6,144 nt of DNA, taken from the NCBI GenBank assembly GCA_046318595.1, contig JBKCTV010000075.1:1-6144 (forward strand), written 5' to 3'. This stretch comes from DAITMV01 sp046318595 (GTDB lineage: Bacteria > Pseudomonadota > Gammaproteobacteria > Burkholderiales > Burkholderiaceae_B). A program made the translations under genes and the position numbers. The notes under the pieces were generated by a model. That model searched no databases. It was not told the origin of the DNA and was given only the letters and a program-made list of their open reading frames with translations. This document shows, piece by piece, positions 1 through 4,498 of the stretch (position 1 is its first letter; each line of letters begins with the position of its first letter).

Positions 1-1
1 A

Positions 2-349
2 TCCAAAGCCAAAAAGGCCAAGCCCGCGAAAGCGGCCAAGGCCAAAACCGCTCCCAAAAAGAGCAATCCAAAAAAACTGTCCACGCCGATGAAGAAGGCG
101 CTGGATGCCGTCGCCAACATGCCTGTCCGCAAGGACACCAAGCTGGAAGCGGTCATCCAACTGCTTTCGCGTCCCGAAGGTGCCACCATTGAAGACATGG
201 TGGCCGCGACGGGCTGGCAAAAACATACGATCCGCAGCGCGCTGTCTCATGCGCTTGCCAAGAAGCGCGGCTACGAGATCGTGTCTGACAAACCCAAGGA
301 CGGTTTGCGCATTTACAAAATCGCATCCGCCCCGAAAGACAAGGAGTAA
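2..349 (+). CDS. DUF3489 family protein with Lys/Ala-rich tail (5' partial)
   Basis: The reading frame is open to the left edge, so the true start lies outside the window; 115 residues are visible. An internal ATG at 89 exists, but the 29 codons before it are in frame, stop-free and strongly biased (11 Lys and 7 Ala of 29), which is typical of a histone H1-like basic tail and argues that they are translated. Residues about 45-108 match the DUF3489 pattern as I remember it: a hydrophobic helix (KLEAVIQLLSRPEGATIEDM), a helix-turn-helix-like segment (TGWQKHTIRSALS) and a closing strand (GLRIYKIA). The family's function is not established. The fold suggests DNA binding, and the basic tail would add non-specific DNA affinity. 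Family members are common on alphaproteobacterial mobile elements. The last codons contain AAGGAG (341-346), which serves as the ribosome binding site of the next gene, so the two genes are probably co-transcribed and translationally linked. Confidence 0.85.
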   Translation, partial: SKAKKAKPAKAAKAKTAPKKSNPKKLSTPMKKALDAVANMPVRKDTKLEAVIQLLSRPEGATIEDMVAATGWQKHTIRSALSHALAKKRGYEIVSDKPKDGLRIYKIASAPKDKE

Positions 350-354
350 ACCCC

Positions 355-684
355 ATGCAAAAGAACAGCGGGTACCACGTCCATCATCTGGAGAGTCTAA
401 GAGGACAACTCCTGATACGCCGCAATCAACTCAACGTCGATGACATCAAAAAGGCCGTCGAGCTTTGGCATCAGGATTCAAAATCAACCATCCGCACCGT
501 CATCGGCGTCGGCGAGGACGGGCTGATCGGATCGGAGCGCGATGGCTGGCATCCTGACTTGCCGGATGCTTTTTCCAGCGGCCTTGTGATGATCCCGTGG
601 GTGCAGATTTTAGAGCTGCTAAAGCGGGTACCAGAAGGCGCAACGGGCATATTCCTCAGCAATCCATCCTCCACAAAGCAATAA
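355..684 (+). CDS. Hypothetical protein, 109 residues
   Basis: ATG at 355 lies five bases after the stop of the DUF3489 gene and has a well-spaced Shine-Dalgarno sequence, AAGGAG at 341-346, inside the upstream gene. I do not recognise the family. The protein is soluble-looking, with no signal peptide or membrane segment. The N-terminus is His-rich (GYHVHHLE). A likely helix (VDDIKKAVELWHQD) is followed by a strand-like stretch (TIRTVIGVGEDGLIG), a loop rich in Asp, Trp and Pro (ERDGWHPDLPD), a hydrophobic segment (GLVMIPWVQILELLKRV) and a short tail. Gene spacing and the good ribosome binding site support it being real; the function is unknown. A hairpin terminator follows about ten bases after the stop, so this appears to be the last gene of its unit. 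Confidence 0.65.
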   Translation: MQKNSGYHVHHLESLRGQLLIRRNQLNVDDIKKAVELWHQDSKSTIRTVIGVGEDGLIGSERDGWHPDLPDAFSSGLVMIPWVQILELLKRVPEGATGIFLSNPSSTKQ

Positions 685-693
685 AATGATCGT

Positions 694-737
694 GATGCGC
701 CGGTTGATTATCAAACAATCAATCGGCGCGTTTCTTC
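694..737 (+). terminator. Rho-independent terminator after the DUF3489 unit
   Basis: The arm at 697-709 (GCGCCGGTTGATT) pairs with 717-729 (AATCAATCGGCGC). That gives 13 pairs with a single G-U wobble around a 7-base loop, and three more weak pairs extend the stem to 694/732. The plus-strand continuation after the GC-rich base is GTTTCTTC, a moderate T-rich tail. It begins 10 bases after the stop of the 109-residue gene, which is the expected place for an intrinsic terminator. The tail is not a pure T run, so efficiency is uncertain, and the hairpin could also act as an mRNA 3'-stabilising element. Confidence 0.7.
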
Positions 738-806
738 GCAATCATTCCGATCCGATTAGAGTTGATAATCCCGACGAATGAAGCGTTCATGGACATGTAA
801 GCATTG

Positions 807-812
807 AAGGAG
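807..812 (+). promoter_or_regulatory. Ribosome binding site that fixes the start at 819
   Basis: AAGGAG lies 6 bases before ATG 819. The frame is open further upstream to a TTG at 804, but that TTG sits before this site and has no ribosome binding site of its own. The site therefore selects ATG 819. The stretch 738-806 before it shows no convincing promoter; a TTGATA at 762-767 has no good -10 partner at normal spacing. Confidence 0.75.
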
Positions 813-818
813 ATTGCC

Positions 819-1337
819 ATGAAAAACTTCCAACCATTACCGACCGCAAACCAAGAATGGGGCTTCTGGGGTACCAGCGTCCGCAACGGCTACAATGCCG
901 AATTGACGTGGGACGCCGCCAGCCACTTCCTCGCAAAAGAATTTGACCTGACTGCCGAGCAAGCCCGCGACGTGCTGGACGCGCGTTTTGGCAGACACCT
1001 CGCCGACGATTTAAGTTTCATCGACAACGGCACGGGCAACGCCAAAGGGCCGATCAGCGCCGCCGCAATTGCCAAGCATCTGACGGCGCGTGTGGCCGAC
1101 CAAGGCTGGCGCGACAGCTTTGAAAACGCCATCCGCGAAACCACAGGAATAACATTCCCGCGCAAAGCACCGATGACCAAGGACGCGCTTTTCACGCAGA
1201 TCGCGCAACAGCATCTTGGTATCGAAACGCTGGTCACCCGCAAATCCGACGGCCTCGACTTCCACGACGTTGCAGTCTGGAGCGTCAAGGATGCGCTTGA
1301 AGCTGCCTTTGAGGCTGGCCGCAAGGCTCGAAAATAA
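819..1337 (+). CDS. Unknown protein with C-terminal DUF6900-like domain
   Basis: This is a 172-residue soluble protein starting at ATG 819, chosen for its AAGGAG site six bases upstream. The C-terminal third (residues about 119-172) carries the run MTKDALFTQIAQQHLGIETL, then LDFHDVAVWSVKDALEAAFEAG. I recognise this as the DUF6900 pattern (I-A-x-x-H-L-x-I-E-T-L, then D-F-H-D-V-x-V-W), usually met as a small free-standing protein on plasmids, islands and phages. The N-terminal 110 residues (Trp-rich EWGFWGTS, then TWDAASHFLAKEFDLTAEQARDVL and a central Asp/Gly loop) match nothing I know, so this is a two-part protein. No enzyme motif is visible. It is followed 11 bases later by another unknown gene with its own ribosome binding site, so the pair is probably one operon. 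The function is unknown, and a role as a mobile-element accessory protein is inferred from context. Confidence 0.8.
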   Translation: MKNFQPLPTANQEWGFWGTSVRNGYNAELTWDAASHFLAKEFDLTAEQARDVLDARFGRHLADDLSFIDNGTGNAKGPISAAAIAKHLTARVADQGWRDSFENAIRETTGITFPRKAPMTKDALFTQIAQQHLGIETLVTRKSDGLDFHDVAVWSVKDALEAAFEAGRKARK

Positions 1338-1348
1338 GGGAGGCCATC

Positions 1349-1864
1349 ATGAACGATACCATCCACGTCATTTACGCCCGCAAACCCTGCGACTGGCATG
1401 AAATCGAAAGCGGGTCGCGCCGCGATTGCGGCACAGCCTATCCAACCGAAATCCTCGAAACCAAAGAAATGACCGCCGCCGAATACGATGCCTTCATCGC
1501 CAAGCCGCTGGCCAGCCGCGAATGGCTGGCGGGCAAAGGCGGCTGGAAGAACAACAACGTGCGTTACGCCATTGCGATCACCGCACCGGAGCGCGAAACC
1601 ATTTACGTTGACCCGTCAGGCTCCGACTATGGCCGTTACGTTGGGCGGCGGGTTGACGGCGCTGGCGTGGTCAAATTCCCCGACATCCGTGTTCGCCTGA
1701 CGGGCAAGGACGGCAACGCCTTCAACATTATTGGCCTGTGCAAGCGCGCGGCGCAAAAGGGCGGGCTTTCCGATGCGGAGGTCAAAGCCTTCCTCGACGA
1801 AGCTACGGCGGGCGATTACAACCATCTGCTGGCAACGTGCCAACGATGGTTTGACTGCTATTAA
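1349..1864 (+). CDS. Hypothetical protein, 171 residues
   Basis: ATG 1349 has a strong GGGAGG site at 1338-1343, which begins immediately after the upstream gene's stop. The N-terminal two thirds contain YARKPCDWHEIESGSRRDCG, a segment rich in aromatic residues (REWLAGKGGWKNNNVRYAIAI) and YVDPSGSDYGRYVGRR. The C-terminal third (GNAFNIIGLCKRAAQKGGLS ... FLDEATAGDYNHLLATCQRW) resembles, from memory, a small conserved module seen in many phage and plasmid proteins: G-N-A-F at its start, a helix, then E-A-x-x-G-D-Y-x-H-L-L and an aromatic end. Neither part has a function I can name. Five cysteines are spread through the protein with no clear metal-binding spacing. The TAA stop (1862-1864) overlaps the stop of the convergent methyltransferase (1861-1863 on the other strand), so there is no intergenic terminator at this junction. 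Confidence 0.75.
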   Translation: MNDTIHVIYARKPCDWHEIESGSRRDCGTAYPTEILETKEMTAAEYDAFIAKPLASREWLAGKGGWKNNNVRYAIAITAPERETIYVDPSGSDYGRYVGRRVDGAGVVKFPDIRVRLTGKDGNAFNIIGLCKRAAQKGGLSDAEVKAFLDEATAGDYNHLLATCQRWFDCY

Positions 1865-3087
1865 GCAGGGACTAACTCGGCCTTCTTGCCCGTAAATTCT
1901 TCCCAGCGTTTGACGATCACGTCGACGTATTTGGGGTCAAGCTCGATCATCCGGCATTGGCGGTTCAATTTTTCGCAAGCGATCAATGTGGTACCGGAGC
2001 CGCCAAAGCAATCCAGCACGATGTCGCGGCTCTTGCTGCTGTTGTTGACAGCGCGTTCCACCAGCTCCACGGGCTTCATGGTGGGGTGCAGCTCGTTGCG
2101 CACGGGCTTGTTCACAAACCACACGTCGCCTTGATCGCGCGCGCCGCACCAGTAATGATCGTTGCCTTGTTTCCAGCCGTAAAGGATCGGCTCGTATTGG
2201 CGCTGATAATCCGCGCGGCCAAGGGTGAAGGTATATTTCGCCAAGATGACGAATGTAGACCATTAGCCGCCCGCCTCGATGAAGGCTTTTTGCAGCGTAT
2301 GTAATTCGCTCGATGACATGCAGACGTAAAGCGCGCCTTTGCAAACGGTCAGCATATTGACGCAAGCGTCGTAAAGGAACCGCTCGAAGCCGTCGCCGAG
2401 ATTGTCGTTCATGATGGTGCGGTTCGTGCCGCGCAGTTTGTCCTTGGCGGTGTTGCCGTAATCCACGTTGTAAGGCGGATCCGTGAACACCATATCCGCC
2501 AGCGCGCCGTCCAGCACCCGCTCGACGTTGGCCAGCACGGTGCTGTCGCCGCAGAGCAAAAGGTGGTTGCCCAGCCGCCAGAGGTCGCCAGGCTTGCTAA
2601 CTGGCGTTTCCGGCGCTTCCGGCACGGCATCCTCGTCAGTCTGGCCTTCCGCCGTATTCGGCTCGGCCAGCAGGGCTGCCAGATCGTCGTCGGAAAAGCC
2701 GATGACGGGCAAGTCAAAATTTTCTGCTGCCAGCGCCGTCATTTCAACGCGCAGCAAATCCTCGTCCCATCCAGCGTTGAGCGCCAGCTTGTTGTCGGCG
2801 ATAACGTAGGCGCGCTTTTGCGCCTCGGTCAGATGATCCAGCACGACGACGGGGACTTGCGCAAGGCCGAGTTGTTTTGCCGCCTGGAGGCGACCGTGGC
2901 CCGCAATAATGCCCGCCGCCGTATCGACGAGGATCGGATTGAGAAAACCAAATTCGGCAATACTGGCCGCGATCTGGTTGACCTGTTCCGGCGAATGGGT
3001 GCGCGGGTTCTTGTCGTAAGGGACGAGCTTATCCGTTGGCCAAACCTCAATGCGGTTGGCCATGCGTTTTGAATTTTCGGTTGTCAT
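1861..3087 (-). pseudogene. ParB-domain / N6-adenine DNA methyltransferase with in-frame stop
   Basis: This would be a 408-codon gene encoding a phage-type DNA methyltransferase. Residues about 10-140 form a ParB/Sulfiredoxin-like N-terminal domain (LVPYDKNPRTHSPEQVNQIA, IIAGHGRLQAA). An acidic Pro/Glu linker (150-165) leads to a beta-class methyltransferase: LLLCGDST at about 176-183, catalytic motif IV DPPY at 203-206, HPTMKP at about 334-339 and the SAM-binding motif I DCFGGSGTT at about 359-367. DPPY predicts N6-adenine methylation; the target site cannot be read from sequence. Codon 275 is TAA (2265-2263 on the minus strand), between EAGG and WSTFVI. The frame is otherwise continuous, and the next conserved block (FTLGRADYQRQYEPILYGW) follows without a gap. 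One stop thus separates the catalytic half from the SAM-binding half. A TTG at 2244 could begin the distal fragment but has no clear ribosome binding site. Other genes here end in TAA, so a recoded genetic code is unlikely. This is probably a nonsense mutation or a sequencing error. Confidence 0.8.
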
Positions 3088-3121
3088 GTAACTTCTTGTA
3101 ACCTGTAACTTGGGCTGTAAC
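3087..3121 (-). repeat. Four GTTACA repeats abutting the methyltransferase start
   Basis: On the minus strand GTTACA occurs at 3121-3116, 3109-3104, 3102-3097 and 3092-3087, the last running directly into the ATG. Start-to-start intervals are 12, 7 and 10 bases. All copies have the same orientation and sit exactly where the methyltransferase ribosome binding site should be. The only ribosome-binding-like sequence there, AAGAAG, is weak. A tandem protein-binding site acting on initiation of this gene is a reasonable inference, but no binding protein is identified. Confidence 0.6.
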
Positions 3122-3327
3122 CCGTTTCGCGGGGCAGACGCTAGAAAAGCAAAACGCCTCGCCCGCCCGCATTGGTTTTCGGCCAGGAAGGACCCAAGAT
3201 TTCAAATGGTTAGAGGGAGCATCGCTTTGTGCAGCGGTTTTGTACCCGCACGTCCCGCGATGATAGGTTATATCCTGCCAGAAAATGTTGCGTCTGTCTC
3301 ATGCATAAGTGTTGCAACAACTTTCCG
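3122..3327 (-). promoter_or_regulatory. Intergenic stretch with possible promoter and TGTTGCAACA palindrome
   Basis: No convincing gene lies here. Reading on the minus strand, TTGACG (3331-3326, overlapping the DUF6362 stop codon) is a good -35-like hexamer, but at 17-18 bases it is followed only by TTATGC/TATGCA, a poor -10. TATAAC (3272-3267) is a better -10-like hexamer but lacks a clear -35 partner. Between them lies the perfect 10-base palindrome TGTTGCAACA (3310-3319), with another TGTTGC half-site at 3286-3291 on the plus strand. This arrangement would suit a regulated promoter for the methyltransferase gene, which otherwise could only be read through from the upstream genes. No strong terminator is visible. 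Confidence 0.35.
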
Positions 3328-3708
3328 TCAATTCTTCTTGCTGTTAAGGCGCACGCTGATCTTGGTCAACGCGATCACCCATTTGCGCCACGCGGTGGTG
3401 CGGTCGCAGCCCAGCTCCCAGCACAACGTCTTCCAGCGCACGCGCGCGGCACGCTTCCACACCAGCTTGCGTTCCTCAACCTCCAGCCACGTCATCCATC
3501 CCAGCGTCTCCTCCATGCGGTCGATAGCGTCCGGCAGCGCGCGCAGACGCATCGGCAGCTTCTCCATCTGCAGGACTTCCATGTCGGTGTATTTGATGGC
3601 AGGCCACAGGTTGAAATATCCCTGCACCTTGACGGGCGGGAGGCGGCGCAGCGTCCTGATGGATTCTTCCAGGCGGTCGGCGACCATCTTTGCTGTCCAT
3701 TTTTCCAT
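3328..3708 (-). CDS. DUF6362 family protein, HTH-like
   Basis: This is a 126-residue protein that I recognise from the phage-associated DUF6362 pattern: MEKWTAKMVADRLEESIRTL at the N-terminus, LPPVKVQGYFNLWP at about 23-36, PMRLRALPDAIDRMEETLGW at about 52-71, and a C-terminal helix-turn-helix-like segment at about 88-113 (RVRWKTLCWELGCDRTTAWR). The C-terminal part resembles sigma-factor region 4 or transposase-type HTH recognition, so DNA binding is likely, although its role is not established. An in-frame TTG at 3747 would add 13 residues; I prefer ATG 3708 because the product then starts at the conserved MEKW. That ATG also overlaps the upstream stop in a TAATG junction and has GAGG six bases upstream. 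It is therefore translationally coupled to the RuvC-like gene. Confidence 0.85.
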   Translation of the reverse strand: MEKWTAKMVADRLEESIRTLRRLPPVKVQGYFNLWPAIKYTDMEVLQMEKLPMRLRALPDAIDRMEETLGWMTWLEVEERKLVWKRAARVRWKTLCWELGCDRTTAWRKWVIALTKISVRLNSKKN

Positions 3709-4199
3709 TACGCGCCTCGCTGTTCCGTGTGCTGTTGCTTGGCCCAATAGAGGATGGCCAGGGCGTCGGCCTCGTTGTCATCCTCCGGCGTGTGGCCGCG
3801 CGCTTTGATCGCAGCGATCACGGCATCCTTGTCGGCATTGCCTTTGCCCGCGATGAAGCGTTTGATCGTGCCGACCGGAACGCCCTCGTAGGGGATGGCA
3901 TGGTGTTCGCACCAGGCCGTGAGGTGGGCGAGAAAACCGCCATAAGCATGGGCGGCGTCAACGCCGACGTGGCGGCGGACTTCCTCGAAATAGATGGCGT
4001 CGATCTGGCCGGACACGTTTTTGGTTTCCGTGAGCCAGCGTTTGAAGCGGAGGTAACGCATGCCGCCGCCCTCGAAGCGGCGCGGTTTGAATTGCGCTGT
4101 CCCGCTGGCGATCGAGCCGTATTCGTTGAGCAGCGCCCATCCGGTCGAGGTTCCGAGGTCGAGGCAAAGCAAGGTGGGATTTGTGGCGGCGTGGGTCAT
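3708..4199 (-). CDS. RuvC-like Holliday-junction endonuclease (phage type)
   Basis: The predicted 163-residue protein has an RNase H fold. Signature blocks are LCLDLGTSTGWA (first acidic residue Asp14), AIYFEEVRRH (Glu72/Glu73), GTIKRFIAGKGNADKDAVIA at about 110-129, which corresponds to the conserved Lys-rich RuvC helix, and DDNEADALAIL (Asp141 and Asp145). These supply the acidic metal-binding set expected of RuvC-family resolvases, which cut branched DNA during recombination or phage DNA processing. The length is close to that of cellular RuvC (about 170), but the neighbours are phage-like and ruvA/ruvB are absent. The ATG at 4199 is preferred because GGAGG (4213-4209) lies nine bases upstream; an ATG at 4208 is too close to that site. 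The stop overlaps the DUF6362 start (TAATG), indicating one operon with shared expression. Confidence 0.85.
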   Translation of the reverse strand: MTHAATNPTLLCLDLGTSTGWALLNEYGSIASGTAQFKPRRFEGGGMRYLRFKRWLTETKNVSGQIDAIYFEEVRRHVGVDAAHAYGGFLAHLTAWCEHHAIPYEGVPVGTIKRFIAGKGNADKDAVIAAIKARGHTPEDDNEADALAILYWAKQQHTEQRGA

Positions 4200-4498
4200 G
4201 GGCGGCATCCTCCGGTTCGGGGTTGGGAAATCGGGGCCGGAGAAAACGCATCCACATGCGGGCGAAACGCTTGCGGTTTCACCCACATGTAATGTGGGGA
4301 GTTTCTCCAGAATCTGGGGCGGCGCGTAATGCGTGAAAAAGCAAAGACTTCCGTCAGATTTCTAGATTGACGGCCAGATTGCGCGTCAATCTGGGAATGC
4401 GCCGCAAAGCCTTGCGAACAAAGGCTTTCAGGGCGATTGTAGATTGCGGCAGATTTCAGATTGAGGAAATCTGGGCCAGATTGACGGTGCAAAATCAT
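4196..4498 (-). CDS. Possible 100-residue protein bridging helicase and RuvC-like genes
   Basis: For: the ATG (4498-4496) overlaps the helicase TGA as ATGA. A strong AGGAGG (4511-4506) sits seven bases upstream, the frame is open for 100 codons, and the TGA (4198-4196) overlaps the ATG of the RuvC-like gene, again as ATGA. This is a classic coupled layout that leaves no untranslated gap. Against: the product (MILHRQSGPDFLNLKS at the start, SPHYMWVKPQAFRPHVDAFS in the middle to late part) matches no family I know. It is rich in Ser, Arg, Pro and Gln, uses AGA, CGA and GGA codons more than its neighbours, and much of it is built from the AGATTG repeats described separately. The AGGAGG also encodes the helicase's terminal Glu run, so it may be incidental. 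It is either a small accessory protein of unknown function or an open frame across a repeat region. Confidence 0.4.
   Translation of the reverse strand: MILHRQSGPDFLNLKSAAIYNRPESLCSQGFAAHSQIDAQSGRQSRNLTEVFAFSRITRRPRFWRNSPHYMWVKPQAFRPHVDAFSPAPISQPRTGGCRP
4282..4298. repeat. Perfect 7-bp hairpin CCCACAT/ATGTGGG
   Basis: CCCACAT (4282-4288) and ATGTGGG (4292-4298) form a perfect inverted repeat around the three-base loop GTA. No T run follows on the minus strand, so it is not a clear terminator. A related direct copy, CCACATG, occurs about 30 bases to the left near 4251. It may be an operator or a structural element 80-100 bases upstream of the RuvC-like start. Confidence 0.5.
4311..4487. repeat. 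AGATTG/CAATCT repeat cluster beside the helicase gene
   Basis: On the plus strand AGATT occurs at 4356, 4364, 4376, 4441, 4451, 4458 and 4478, and its inverse AATCT at 4311, 4388 and 4468: ten copies in under 180 bases. Longer units are GGCCAGATTG (4372-4381 and 4474-4483) and AGATTGACGG (4364-4373 and 4478-4487). Inverted pairs give strong hairpins: CCAGATTG (4374-4381) with CAATCTGG (4387-4394) around five bases, and AATCTGG (4468-4474) with CCAGATT (4476-4482) around one base. A further pair is AAAGCCTT (4406-4413) with AAGGCTTT (4421-4428). The stretch is AT-richer than its neighbours. Iteron-like origin or operator repeats fit the position between replication helicase and resolvase, but no Rep protein binding is shown. 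Confidence 0.6.

Noticed and set aside
762..790. Sigma-70 promoter before the gene at 819
   Set aside because: TTGATA at 762-767 is followed at 17 bases by GTTCAT, a poor -10 match, so the call is not supportable.
890..1399. 169-codon minus-strand frame
   Set aside because: It is antisense to the DUF6900-like gene, which has a clear ribosome binding site and a conserved C-terminal block.
2263..2265. Recoding of TAA as an amino acid
   Set aside because: TAA is used as the ordinary stop of several other genes in the window, including the DUF3489, RuvC-like and 171-residue genes.
3225..3243. Possible terminator on the plus strand (CGCT ... AGCG then GTTTTG)
   Set aside because: The stem is only four base pairs and no plus-strand gene precedes it.
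3110..3808. 232-codon open frame on the plus strand
   Set aside because: It lies opposite the DUF6362 gene and the intergenic stretch, has no ribosome binding site I trust and a low-complexity Arg/Ser-rich product; a shadow frame.
3690..4292. 200-codon plus-strand frame opposite the RuvC-like gene
   Set aside because: The opposite strand holds the conserved RuvC-like motifs with a good start, so this is a mirror frame of GC-rich coding DNA.
4311..4487. CRISPR array
   Set aside because: The repeat units are 5-10 bases, irregularly spaced and present in both orientations; there are no constant 23-40 base repeats with uniform spacers.
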